Below are positions 34,115 to 46,712 of a stretch of 64,000 bases of DNA, in pieces. Every line of letters starts with the position of its first letter. Within the stretch, counting starts at the first letter, position 1. This DNA is from Massariosphaeria phaeospora (Eukaryota; Ascomycota; Dothideomycetes; Pleosporales). The notes beneath the pieces were generated by a model. That model ran no database searches and had not been told where the DNA came from. It worked only from the letters and a program-made list of their open reading frames with translations. Where the stretch lies: contig JAADJZ010000008.1 of NCBI GenBank assembly GCA_011032825.1, forward strand, positions 806,001 to 870,000, given 5' to 3'. The position numbers were made by a program, and so were the translations under genes.

Positions 34115-34706
34115 TCCTTTCCTTACTGGTCTGTTCGTTGGGTGGAATCTCGGTAATCTGAGCGTGGGAGTACCGTGTGTTGTTCTTCTCCACGGGCGAT
34201 CATGTGCGTAGCTGGACAGCGGGAGTCTTGAAGCGCATAGTATACTTGTGGTATGACTATCTCACTTTTTCCTGCATGGGCTACAAGGAGACGGAGCATG
34301 AGGTCTCAGACAGACGGATATAATGATCAAGTTTAGAGGAACGCAGTCTCGCCGGTCCAACGTGATGGCGATGCTTGCTGATAAGCGTAGATGGTCCTTG
34401 GAATGCAATTGGTTGCTCAGCCAAAGGTCTTGGCAAATAAACAACCCCACCAAAACCTTGGAATGCACCAGAGCGTCCAGGCCTAAGAGTGCATACCCAC
34501 TGCTCGACCACCACATATTGACACGGCAGCCCCGAATATTCCCTAAGACAGTACCACAGGCCACATACTGCTTGCATTGCCGTTTCCGATCCTGCCTCGT
34601 GGTCTGGCAACTGGCTGAAGCCCCTCCAGCGACGGCACCCCCGCGCATCGCTCCTTCCGGGGCTCTCATCTTGTCTGTACAGTGCTTCGTCTGACCCACT
34701 CGCACC
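34115..34706. other. intergenic, SID2 promoter
   Basis: About 590 bp. A long minus-strand frame (34281-35261) lies over it and over the coding exon; it is a codon-bias shadow. No clear element assigned. Confidence 0.5.
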
Positions 34707-36813
34707 ATGGCAGCAGACAGCAACAACTTCCAGCTCCCCATCCCCCCGCCGCCACTCCACACGCGCTCGAACGACATGGCCCGGCCAGGCACGCCGCCGC
34801 GCGAGGCTTTCATCAGCCCGCAGCAGACTCCCCAGGGCAGCCCCAGCAAGAGCCACCATCCCCCAGGCGCCTTTGATCTCCCAAATGTCTTCGAGAATGC
34901 TATGCGGCTGATCCCTACCATTGGGTCGCCCTCCAAGTCCAAGCCCGCAACGCCAGCGTCTCCTCGCAAGCCGGTTGTACAGACGGGCGAGGACGCCGAC
35001 TACACAGCACAGGACCTGACGACTCTCGGACCCGGCAGCCCTACACGCAAGCCAAACCAGGAGAATACGCCGCCGGGTGCTCGTCCGGGCTTGCAGAAGG
35101 ATCCCAGCTACACCACTCATGCGGCTCAATCGCGCCAGGAACCGTACCGGACGCGGGAGGCGGAGCAGTCGCGCTACCTCCATGGCCCGCAGCGGCTCTC
35201 TACAGAAGAACTCGAGAAGGTCAGGAAGCCAGCAGTGAAGCGGATGGCTAATGTCACACAACTATGTACGTCATCACTGTCCTGGGACAACTATGTCGTC
35301 TAATCATATCACAGACTTCCTCGATTACTATTACGATCTGCTCACGTACGTACACTCTCGCCAGAATCGCCTTGCGCAATTCAAGGCCCAGAATCCCTCC
35401 CCTCCTACCTCGCTCGACTCGGACTACAACGATGCCTTGACTCAGTACCTTGGCCGTGAGCGGGCCAATCTCCGGAAACGCCGCACACGGTTGAGACAAG
35501 GCGACTTTCAGATCCTTACGCAGGTTGGCCAGGGTGGCTATGGACAGGTATATCTGGCACAGAAGAAGGACACACGCGAAGTGTGTGCGTTGAAGGTTAT
35601 GAGCAAGAAGTTGCTTTTCAAACTTGATGAGGTCCGCCACGTCCTGACTGAGAGGGACATTTTGACGACAGCCAAGAGTGAATGGCTAGTTCGGCTGTTG
35701 TATGCTTTCCAGGATGACAAGAGCATCTACCTTGCCATGGTAAGTACTAGTGCTCTTACTTTCCAACTTTGACTAATGATACACAGGAATACGTACCTGG
35801 AGGGGATTTCAGAACACTGCTAAACAACACCGGTGTCCTGCACAACCGCCATGCTCGATTCTACATGGCCGAAATGTTTTCCTGCGTCGACTCCCTACAC
35901 CAACTTGGCTATATTCACCGGGATCTCAAACCAGAAAACTTCCTCATCGACAGTACGGGGCACGTAAAGCTTACCGACTTTGGCCTTGCCGCAGGCATGC
36001 TCGCTCCGGCTAAGATTGAGTCGATGCGCATCAAGCTTGAATCAGTAGGCAATGTCATTTCTCCCTTTGGACGGCCCATAGAGGAGCGGAGCGCTGCTGA
36101 ACGCCGGGAGAACTATCGGTCACTTCGAGAACGCGACGTCAACTACGCCAAGAGTATTGTGGGAAGTCCCGACTACATGGCTCCTGAAGTGCTAAAGGGC
36201 GACGAATACGACTTCACAGTTGATTACTGGAGCTTGGGCTGCATGCTGTTCGAGGCTTTAGCTGGATACCCGCCTTTTGCTGGCGCAACGGTTGAAGAGA
36301 CTTGGCAAAACTTGAAGCAGTGGAAGAAGGTTCTGCGCAAACCCGTTTACGAAGACCCTACCTACTTCCTCTCCAAGCGGACTTGGGATCTTATCACCCG
36401 CCTTGTAGCTTCAAAGTCGTCTCGGTTCCGGGGCATCTCAGAAATCCACGCTCACCAATACTTTGCCGAGGTCGACTGGAATCGATTGAGGGAGAACGAT
36501 GCGCCGTTTGTGCCCGACCTGGACTCTGAGACCGACGCCGGCTACTTTGATGACTTTGGAAGCGAGGCAGATATGGCCAAGTACAAGGAGGTGCACGACA
36601 AGCAGGCAGCTCTAGAGGCAATGGCCGACCGGGACGACAAAATGGCAAAGGGCGCCTTTGTTGGGTGTAAGTTCATCTCTCCGCGCTGTTTCATCGCCGC
36701 TAACCCTTGCAGTCACCTTCCGCCACAAAAAGACCGTCGACGAGAACGGAAAGCAGTCCAGTCCTCGCAAGCCGCTCCCAGCTGTCGACGAGAACTTTGG
36801 AACTATCTTCTGA
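34707..36813 (+). CDS. sidB: NDR/LATS-type AGC kinase, SID2/DBF2 family
   Basis: Four exons: 34707-35265, 35315-35739, 35787-36666, 36713-36813; 654 aa; introns 46-49 bp. The N-terminal 180 residues are disordered with many S/T-P sites. The MOB-binding helical segment YFLDYYYDLLTYVHSRQ and LGRERANLRKRRTRL precede the kinase: GQGGYGQVYLA, ALKVMSKKLL, HRDLKPENFL, TDFGLAAG, a long insert typical of NDR kinases, then YAKSIVGSPDYMAPEVL. The C-terminal extension has FVPDLDSETDAGYFDDF and the hydrophobic-motif region FVGFTFRHKKTVD. Known members (S. pombe Sid2, Aspergillus SidB, yeast Dbf2) act with Mob1 at the end of the septation initiation network to trigger septum formation. All catalytic residues are present. 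The symbol follows Aspergillus usage. Confidence 0.93.
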
Positions 36814-38040
36814 GCTACTGAAGTTGGGCGACGCATTGCATGCCTGGCGCATTCTGTCTTTCATACACTTTTTTTCCTTCTCTTCTGCAGCATGCAGCGT
36901 GCAGCGCGTCGAACCCACCGTGAATGCGGGATGGATTGGCATGGGATGGAATGGAATGAAGTGACGAACACATGTCGTAGCGTTTACTAGCTACACTCAC
37001 CCCTTTTACAGTGTGAGTGCGCTGGGAAACTTGGGGACGCCTTGCTGGCTTCGATGTGGGGGTTCTTAGGAGCCGTGTAATAACAGGGAATGAGAGGTTA
37101 GCATGATGACATTGGGCTAAACAGATGGCCGTATTACAATTGGCATGTGAATTACATGCATTCGCTGCCACTGAGGACTCTTCATGATGCGATTGATACT
37201 CACCCGGTCATGCATGATAGATGGATGTACTGACCGTTGATTAAGTTGAGCATGTGGGATGCAAATTGCTACTGCTACTGACCCCGTATTAGTAGGTGAC
37301 TACTACTCGATGACTCGATTGCTTGTCTTACCCGTGCGGCATAGTTTCGGGAGCCTGCAATACTGTGGGGGTGGATTGAGTAAGATGTAGATTAGTTGTC
37401 AACATGCATGCACTGTGGTCGTCTATACCTATACGCCCGCATCCCTACCTACCTAGGTACCTATAATGTACTGCACGTGCGAAAACCACGACACTCACAT
37501 GTCGAGCGCATGAATGGATAACGGTATATATATATTGTTACTGGTTTTAGAAGAGTATACACTGGGTATGACTGTGTTTGGGGGCGGTGAGGGTGAGGGG
37601 CCGCTGTTGTGCTTCTTTGTCCGTCGACTCCTCATCCGTCCGGACTCCGTTCGTTCATTCATTCATGGAATCTAGACTAGACAAGTGGGGAAGGGAAGAG
37701 AAGGGAAACTGGATTTGGTGTCGTGAATGTGCATGTGCTGGTATATAAACGCTCGATGTGATATGATTTGATGCTGGGTTCGTGCATGGTCTTTCTTGCA
37801 TTTGTTTTATATAGAAAAGGAAGGATAAAGGGGGGTATAGAGAGTGGATGGCGAAGATTAGGAGCATGGTGATGGTGGTGGGCATAGGTAGGTGTAAGAA
37901 TAGACGTGAGAAATGAAAATGAAGTGGCAGTGTATATAGCTTCGAATATCCATGTCCGGCCCCTGCGTTCACCGCGCACCATCCGGCCGATTCAACACCT
38001 ACTGCGCCACAGGCTACGGCGCATGCAACGGTCCTGGACG
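36814..38040. other. tail-to-tail intergenic region
   Basis: 1.2 kb between the 3' ends of the SID2 kinase and the coiled-coil gene, AT-richer, with a short CTACCTACCTAGGTACCTA run near 37445. Frames on the minus strand (37655-37982) have no domain. No gene supported. Confidence 0.55.
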
Positions 38041-40952
38041 CTATCCCGATCCTGCCATACGCTGCGGTGGCCGCGCAGGAGGACCCATAGTCCCGGGCGC
38101 GTGGTTCGGGGTCGGGTTCGGAGCCGCTTGGAGTGTGATTGTTCTTTGCGGAACTGTAATGTGTTGTTGCTGTTGCTGTAGAGCCGGCACCGCTGCATGC
38201 TGCGGGGGCGACCCAATGGTAATGTGATTGCTCTCGAGTTGTTGCAGGTATGTGAAGGGCACGAGGACGAACTGGTCGGCGGGTTGCGTTTGGTGGGTGA
38301 GAGGGAAAGAGCCTCGTCGGGGTGCGGGCGGGTTCGGTGGCTGCTGGGGCGACGTGGGGGATAGGGGGAATTGGATGGGCGACTGGGGTTGTTGCTGGGT
38401 TTGAGGACTAAGTGGCTGGTGTGGGGATGTGGGAGACAGGGGGAGCTGCATAACTGCCTGGGACCGTGGGTTTTGAGGCAGTGCGGTTTGATGGGGTTGC
38501 TGATTCGAGGGTTGTTGCATGGGTAGTTGGTGTTGCTGGTTTCGCTGCTGAGCCTGCTGGTTGCACTGGAGTATGGAGTATTGTAGATGCGGAGGCAGCG
38601 AGGCTAGTTGTAGGCCAGGAGTTGCTTGAATCCCGTTCCGTGTGTGTGTAGTCATGGCTAACTGTTGGAACTTTGTCCAGCGCTGAGTGCATACAGTCAG
38701 TCGGAGGAAACGACGAACTACTAGATTCAAAGAGGATGAAGGCAAGCACGTACCTTTCCTAGTTGATCGTTAAGAAACCTCTTAGTCCCCTCAGACCGAT
38801 CATAGCATCCTTGGAGCATGTCTCTGCTCAACTTCTCCATGCGCTTTTCCATGTTTCCATTCACCTCGGCGGTGATGTGGGCCGCTAGGGTGGCATCGCC
38901 TTTTTGCAACTCTTCGATATGCCGTGCCATCTTTTCATTGACCTCAGCAGTGATTCCGGCCGCCAGCGTACAAGTATCGCCTTTGTGCAACTCTTCTATA
39001 TGCCTTGCCATGCTTGCATTGACTTCGGTCACTAGCGCTGACGTCCTAACTTCCAGTAACTTATTCACAGCAGTGATGCGGCTTTCTTGTTTCGAAACCG
39101 ATTTCGTGAGCGCCTCTAACATGTTTTTTAGGGATGGGATATCCTTAGCCACAGTTTCTCTGTGTTGTTGTTCGGCTCTCTTCTTGATTTCGAGGGTTGC
39201 CACCCTGTCTTCAAGGCTCTCCATGTCGAAGATGATCTGGGCGGGTTCGGTAGCTTTGGTGTCTCCTTTCCAGAGGGAACTACAGGTATTGGCATGGTCG
39301 GATTTTATCGCGCAGTTCTCGGAAACAGGGGACTTGGTCTGGTTGTTGTGGTCTACATCGCACTCTTCCGCTGATGCTGAGGATGCTTCCAAGATCTCCG
39401 CTAGGTGTTTCAAGGTGTGTTTCTGGTTCTCGGCGAGCTGGCTCTCGATAGTCTGTTTATGATCCTCTAACTCTTTCGCCGATGTCGAAGATGCTTTCGA
39501 GACCTCCTGGTGAAGTGTTGCTAGCTGCTCCGAGACGTTTTTCTCATTCGATGCGAGCTGGCTCTCGATAGTTTGCTTGTGGTGCTCTAGCTCTTTGGCC
39601 GACATAGAGGATGCTTCTGACACCTTTTGGTGAATTGCCGCAAGGCTCTCCGCAGTGTCCTTCTGACTTCCAAGGAGCTGGCTTTCGATCGACTGCTTGT
39701 GGTCCTCCAACAACTCCTTGGCCGACCTAGAGGCGGCCTCAGCAACCTCCGAGCGAATAGTGGCTAGCTGCACCAAAACATCCTTCTGACTAGAAGCGAG
39801 ATGGTCCTCGATACTATTCTTGTGGTCCTCGAAGTCCTTCACCGACGGAGAGGCTGCTTCAGCAATCTCCGAGCGAAGTATTGCTAGAGTCTCATTCTGA
39901 CTAGCAACAAGTTGGCTCGCAAGGGCTTGCTTGTGGTCCTCGACCTCCCTCCTGGATGTTCTTCTCACTTCCTCGAACATCTTCTCCAAATCCTCCTGGC
40001 GCTTTTTCTCCAGCGTATCGAAAGAGTGCTTGAGCTCCCAGTGCGACTTCGTCAATCCACTTGTGATTTGCTGCTCGTGTCGGAGCTTCCTCTGGAGGTC
40101 GTTTATAGTCTCCCCATGGCTCTTTATGGTCTCTTCGAGGAGGTTGATAGTCACTTCATGGCGGGTTTGTGTAGCCCGCCTCCGCTCCAGCTGGGCCCGC
40201 ATTTCCTTCATGGCTTTCCCCTGAGTATCATGCGTTCTAGCAAGCCGTGTGTCGAGCTGCCAGCATTTGTCTCTTAGTATTTGGATGGGTTGGAGGATGT
40301 GGGGGTCGTGCTCGGGACGTACAGGTGTTGAGGGCTGAGGCTTCTTTCGAGCTGGCTCATGGATCTCGTTCTCGGTAAGGTCGACAACATGCCCTGTATT
40401 GGATGCGGTGGTGGATTGCAGCCCACTGGATTCGCCACGCTGCTGGCTTACGTCGGCCTCCACCTGGGATATCTTGGTATCGTTTGAACTCATGACATTT
40501 GTAGGACTGGCCTGAACATCCTTCGTCTTACTGACGTGAATGCCCACTTGTTCGTTGCCACGCTCCGGTCGAGCAACTCGTTCTTCACTTGTTCTTGAAG
40601 CATTTCCCGAGCTATTGGCAACCCTGCCATTGGAAGTTTGGTCGGAAACACAAGGGCTTTCGAATCGGATCTTCTTCACTGCAGGAGAAGACCCTTGGGG
40701 TGCTTGGTCCGTTGCAGGCCGTTTCTCTACACAAGTAAGAGTCAGCTACAATTGACATGTTGCGCCATATAGATCTGGAATAAACATACTTAAGATCCCT
40801 TTCGATAGCGAAGATCTGTCCGCCGAGCGCGCGTCTTTGGCACTAGAATGCACGTCGAGTTCTTTCTTTGCGCTGTCATCGGCTCGGACTGTGGCAGTTG
40901 AGCAGGAATAAGGTTTGTTTGCGCCTGAATCAGTCGACTTCTCAATCGGCAT
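38041..40952 (-). CDS. coiled-coil protein with internal repeats, unknown function
   Basis: Three exons: 40952-40790, 40726-38754, 38682-38041; 925 aa; introns 63 and 71 bp. Residues about 1-230 are disordered and charged, with NLS-like KKRPATD and PARKKPQP. The centre is a long coiled coil beginning RDKCWQLDTRLART. It contains five tandem units of about 39 residues, each starting EDHK (or EHHK), continuing IESQLxxSQK and ending EASSxSAKEL (about 39950 down to 39345). Then come about three units of about 27 residues around ITAEVNEKMARHIEELQKG (39045-38850). The C-terminal 200 residues are Gln/Pro-rich with repeated LSPTSP blocks. No family is recognised; a scaffold or nuclear structural role is possible. 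Phase is kept at both introns. Confidence 0.75.
39345..39950 (-). repeat. coding tandem repeat, five units of about 117-120 bp
   Basis: Inside the coiled-coil gene. The complement of the EDHKQ codons recurs near 39940, 39825, 39705, 39588 and 39465. Units have diverged by point changes and keep frame. Confidence 0.7.
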
Positions 40953-41507
40953 GGTGATGGAGTGTTTTGTGTGACACGAGTGTACTTTGGTGCGCCAGGG
41001 CGAGGAAAGTTACATATTTCTGGTCAACTAGCAAATGCCGGCAGAAAGCAAAGAGGTGAGAATATAGAAATGAGAAAAACACCTCAATACGAGAAGGTCC
41101 GAGAGTTATAAGCGCACTTGCCGCAGTCCCATGAAGTGTCTTGTAACGCCGCCCATGGTAGGCAAGACTGCCACTGCACATGTCGAGCAGGTGCCACCAC
41201 GCTCATGGCATTTGTAGCACGAATCAGCAGCCAGAAACGCAGGAGCAGCACCGTGCCATTGGCGCAACCGCCCGGTATTGCATTCGACGTGCATTTGCGG
41301 TGTATACAAACGGTGCCGGCAAGTAGCCGTATAGCCAATCAGGAGGTGTGCAGCAAGAGGCGAGGAAGGGAGAAAGCGACCTGTCACTTTCTCCTCAGAC
41401 AGACCGCAACGTTCCGCAAATCAACAGGCTGCGCTCCAATACGGGAACCGGGATGCAGGAAGCACACCGGAAGCTAACAGATAGATGACTCCCGAACCAC
41501 ATGAGGG

Positions 41508-41551
41508 CCCGTTTCCCGTTTCCCGTTTCCGTTTCCCGTTTTCCGTTTTCA
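41508..41551 (+). repeat. TTTCCCG tandem repeat
   Basis: About six imperfect 6-7 bp units (CCCGTTTCCCGTTTCCC, then GTTTTCC variants). Not telomeric (TTAGGG) and no gene nearby. Confidence 0.75.
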
Positions 41552-44500
41552 ACGTCTGTGTTCGGTGGCCACGAGTGTGCGAGTCGTAGCACTTGGGGAC
41601 GGCTACCTCGTAGTCGGAGGGCACGGTGTGAGTCAGGGACCAGGTCTCTGGAACAGCTTCGGGTCTCTCTATGCGCGGTGACTCAACGTATAGATTAACT
41701 GCAGGAAGAGTCTGGGGTTTAGGTTCTGAGGTGGCTGCCAGATGGGTATGCTAAGCGAGGTGCTACCACCAATGAGGGAAGACGCCGACAAGCTAGTCCG
41801 CATCAACACGACTCCCCTCAGCATCCTCAACATGTAGCTATCCTCGCGGAGGAAACCAAGATATACTAAGCAGCGGGAGTTTTCGGCCTCCAATGCCCAA
41901 GCTTCCAACTTACTGAAACACACACACTAGGTACGTGTATACGCACTTCCCACGCATCTCCACCTGTCCAGAAGACAGACGCACCTTCATCTTCTGTCTC
42001 ACCAGCAACAGCATCTGCCCAGGTGGCGTAGCACAAAAACACGTGCAAAACACAGCCTAGGCTCAGCTCAGCTCAGCCTCCCATACCGGCACAGCATTCG
42101 CCCAGTCCGCACCTGTGTCACCACCACCCAGGATCCTCCGTACACCGTGCCAGATAGAGTGCCCCGCGCCACCCACTACACGAAATTGATGCGCGTTCCC
42201 GTGTTCTGGTCGCCACTTGCGAACGCATTGGGAGGGTCTAGCGGGGCTATGCGTTCTGGGTGTGCGAGACCGAGCGGCCAGTGATGGCAACCTCTTACTG
42301 TTGCCGACGTCCACGGCAGTCGGCATGGTTTGAGCTACATATAAGGACACCCAGCAACAAGGCATGTGAACCTCGACTTGCCGTCCATCGCCGATTCGCC
42401 ACTGCTCGGACCCAGTTCAGCTTCCGGTGAGACCATCAAAGCTGTCCGAAACAGGAAACCGGGAACTAGACTGCAACAGATGGTCAACACTCCAGTATAA
42501 TAGCGTCCAGCAACTAGCCATTCCACATAGCTAACTCCTCGCACCACAAACCCCCTCAACTCACCGCCAAGTGCTCACACCAACGCAGCACCCGCACTAC
42601 AAACAGAGCCACATTCTACCCTGTTTACAAAACCAGGAAGTTTGCAACGTCGGTACGACGAAAAAGGCGGTCAGTCGGTTTGCTACATAATAACATGTAC
42701 CTATCCGATCCCGATCCACGGGGCCAAGCAGCCCCGGTTGGCCCGCGACGGTCGACAATCCGAAGGCCGGAGACCAATCACCAAGTATGCCCGTACCCAT
42801 ATCCTCCCTATAACTGTCGCTATTCTTTGACTCTTCCGTTCTTGATCGAAATTGCGTGCTGTGAAGTGAACACGTTCCAGCTTCTACTCCTTTACCGCCT
42901 CCCCTGATTCACCCACGCAGACGATTAATCTTACCTGGACGTGTCTCTATGCCTGACTCTGGTCAGGGATGCGAGCAGGTAACTGACACCGCTGGGTCGG
43001 CCATTCCGCTGCTACCATCCGTTGGCCTCTCGCGCAAGGATGGCGGTGAGAGGATTGCTGCATGACTTTCCTCTTGACTGACTCAGCATTTGGAGCGTTT
43101 ATCAAAGAAGAGCCGGAACAGGAATACAAATACTAGACATCTAGTAAAGCTACTCACATTGGAGAATGCTACTGTCGTTACTCGGTGTGGAAGTATAGGC
43201 TACCTGATGCCGAGCTAGATCTGACAGTACGTTTAGTACGTTTAGTAGACCTTAACTGGACCTAGACAGGGCATCTATCGCGTAAAAGCAATCGACCCAT
43301 GTACTGGCCAGGCAGAGCCTTGCCGTGCAGGCGCTTTCATATACGATATATCTTCGAAGCGCTACACGGTGGAGTTGGATGTTCGGAAACATGGCGAAAA
43401 GTTTGATCCACATTGGTCGCCGAGAGTAAAGTGTCTCGGCTTCCGCCTCCAATGCTGTAGGTAAATCGGATATGTGATGGACGGAAGCAATGCCAGGAGC
43501 ACAGCTCAGCTCGGCTGCGAATTCTTGGGTCGCGATGAACGTCTTTACCGAGGGCTAGTATTCGCGGAGGTGTTTCCTCTACGCGAGATGCTCGTTCTGT
43601 CATACGTATAGTAGCGTGAGAGTACCTAGTCAACAGCTGTGGATACGGGTGCGAGTCAGTCCTGACTGAACTGCCGTCCTTCGCTTAGAGCGCCCAGGCT
43701 AGTCCTACACGTTAGCAGTTTTTACCTATACTTTGTGGGCTAGATGCGAAACCGTAGGCTTCCACTATCGGATATCCCCAATAAGAAGGCTAGAGGCCGA
43801 AGCTAGCAGGACGAATCCGCATGGCGCCTTCCTCCATCGCACACACTTGACTGTAATATTTCCGAACAAGGCGGGGATATGCAGCGTGGATTCGACCCGG
43901 ATCCGCCAAGACAGAGTGTGAACGCCCACCGAAAGGTCCTGGAAATCATGGACCTGACACTGTTAGGCTGGTGATGAAAGAAATGAGGTGACCAGGCATG
44001 CGAGATGCGTCAAGCGAGATGACGTCGAGTTGATTGTAGGCTGGATGCATGTCCGAATACATTAGAGAATAAAAATAGACCTACTTAAAGAAAGAAGAGG
44101 ATAGTGAGAAGACTTTCAGTCGTACTCGGCGGAGATGGTCCGGTGGCTTTCGTTTGAAGAGCTCAACAAGGCGATGATACGGGCAAAGCGGCGCCGAGCA
44201 GGCATTTGCCATTGGCCCATATCAAACCTATCGCTAGATCTCGTATGCTCGAACACCTATGGCCCATGAGTGAGATGCTTCAGCCGGTATTGGCGTGGAA
44301 CTATCTTCATTTATGGGGTGGAGCTGCGCAGGCACACCAAGGTAGCGTTCTTCCAGCCCAAAGACTCAAGTTCTGACCTGGTGACTCAAGAGCGCTTGCG
44401 CGGTTGTTAGGAGCTTCGATGGATCAGCGCTGCAAGGTTGGTAGGCTCTGTCGCTCCGACTCCTGGTAGTGGGGCGCTATGGTGGGGCTACATAGAGAAA

Positions 44501-46672
44501 GAGTTGAAAAAGTGGAGGGGTGCGGCCGAACTGTGCCAAAACGGAAGATTGGCGCGGAAGCCGCCGAATCGATAGGGACTGGTAGGGCGTGTGAACCAAG
44601 GGTGAATATATGGGTATCAACGCGTACGATGGTTCGTAGAAATGTTGCACAGCAAATGGGGGTAATACAGGGCTGAGCGAAACGCCCATGGCGTATGTTC
44701 CACAACATCTCGTGATAGCAACTTAAAAGTGCATTGAAGTGCTGCTGAAGATCTCTGACGCCGCACTATGGATGCCCGAGCAATACGAGCTTCTAAGTGA
44801 CGTCTTGACAGTAGTGATACTCTTGCACGGGGGTACTGGTAGCTCATTAATCCAATGAGTAGAACGCAGCGGACGCCATCGGAGCCAGTACTTAGCTAAC
44901 GTAGATGCTGTGGCAGCATCTGTCTTATTTTCGCATCGATGCTTGTTGGTTGGAGCACTGAGCCTGCTCCCAACAAAGCAGCGTGACGCCTCAGCAGCAA
45001 CTCGATATTGCTTTTATGACGGGGTTGGTAATATCCAAAGCAGAGTTGGGGTCGACAATGGTGATGCCCGTGGAAGCCGGTAGAAGTCATCCACGGGGTT
45101 GTTGGCATTTGATTAGCTTCATATCGCTGTGCGCAGCATACAGTCGTTGGACCAGCGACCTGAGCGATGGTTAGGCGCGAATTGTATTTTCTGGACTCTT
45201 GGTCCAACTTGAGTTATGACAACTTGAACTCTCCGCCTCGACGCGTAAACTCGAAGAGAGCAGCGCCCGAGAAACGGTATTAGGCGCGTGGTTGCAAACG
45301 TTGGTAGCAACATCAATGTGGCGTAGCTAATCGTATAGAGATGGAGGGCCTGAGGTAGGGATGCCCTGCAAGTTAGACGTCAGACTGCTGGAATGGATGT
45401 GTTGCAGACACGTGCGCAGACGTGGTGCTGCAGGAGTGACATGCTACACAGCAACTGGAGGCGTCTTGACAATACGAATTTGATAAGGGACTTCGGCTGG
45501 AGATACCGCAAACGACACAGGGTATGAGCGTGGGTCGTCATTGTTGAGTCCTGTACAGATAGGGCGATCGGCGCGTTGGTGATGGAGCTTGATGGGCTCA
45601 ACAAGATGGGGGTCTTACTGCAGCAATCCAACAGGGCCTCCAAAAATGCGCAGCCAACAGGCCATGCAGGCGCGAGAAAGCAGCAATTGATATCTACTTC
45701 GGGAAGGTGTCAGCCGATCGTGTTTGGAGTGCTCGTATGATAGCGACTCTGCTGCCCTGGCGTATTTTTAGGGTGAAGAGACTGAGTGCGCGTTCATGCG
45801 TGGCTTGCGTGTGCGGCCACAAGTCCTTTCGCGTGTGTTCAGCCAATGGCGGCGCACCAGATGTTGATAGAGGCGTGCTCCTCTTGTGCAAGTGCCTATA
45901 CGACGACAGTTATACCTATGGGACTTATCTTCCGCCGCTGCGCCAGGCGGTATCGGGCAGATTTGAGATGGCGATTGTCGAAGCCACGGCCCGCGGGCGG
46001 TACGGCGTCACAACTGCTGGCCATAGCCGGCACGGCAATGTGCAGCGTGATTGCTGCGACTTGTTGCACTGGCTGCTGGGCGCCTGGCGGGCGGGCAGAG
46101 ATCAACAGTCACGTGTCGTTTTGGGGAAAGGCGTGAGATTGCCCAGGTGCCGGATCGATCGATGGCCACGTTTCAGATATGTCGATATTTAGCCAAAATA
46201 CCCCTCGGGTCCAGATGGCACGGGCGGCCGGCGCGAGCCTCATCTTTGGAAACTGTACGCTCCATGGACCACACCGGTGACCTGGTCCCTCGATCGGAGT
46301 CTGCAGTCAGTACCGAGTCGTCGCCCGTCAAGGCCAGAGCTAGCGGCGCGGCAGGGCGGGGGCTCGAGGGCACATATGGCGTGCGCGGGCAGTTGTTTCT
46401 GTCTTCTGACAACTGACGACGACGACGACTGACGCAGGAGTTGGGCTCGACGTGGGGTGTCTTGGCCAGATCGCAGCTGCAAGATGGAAGAGACGGTGCC
46501 AAAACGAAACAAAAAGACAGGCCAAGGCAAGCCAATCGCATCTCCCGCGCTAGCCAATGGGCGCGCAGTGGATCGTGAGCGGCGGTGTTGTGGGCAGGTG
46601 CGTTCGCCGTGGAGTGGGATTGACTGATATTGAGTGCCTGGAGACTCGAGTGGTGGTGGGGGGTGGTGTGAT

Positions 46673-46712
46673 GAGTGTGGGAGTGTGGGAGTGTGGGAGT
46701 GTGGGAGCGTGT
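46673..46712 (+). repeat. GTGTGGGA tandem repeat
   Basis: About five 8-bp units in the GC-rich upstream region of the Zn2Cys6 gene. Confidence 0.8.

Noticed and set aside
34281..35261. 326-codon minus-strand frame over the SID2 first exon
   Set aside because: Antisense shadow of the Pro/Ser-rich N-terminus; the plus-strand kinase is certain.
41508..41551. TTTCCCG repeats as a possible internal telomere tract
   Set aside because: The unit is not TTAGGG/CCCTAA and the tract is short and imperfect.
45707..46192. 161-codon frame in the 8-kb gap
   Set aside because: No domain, biased Arg/Cys composition, competing frames on both strands, no promoter or intron signals.
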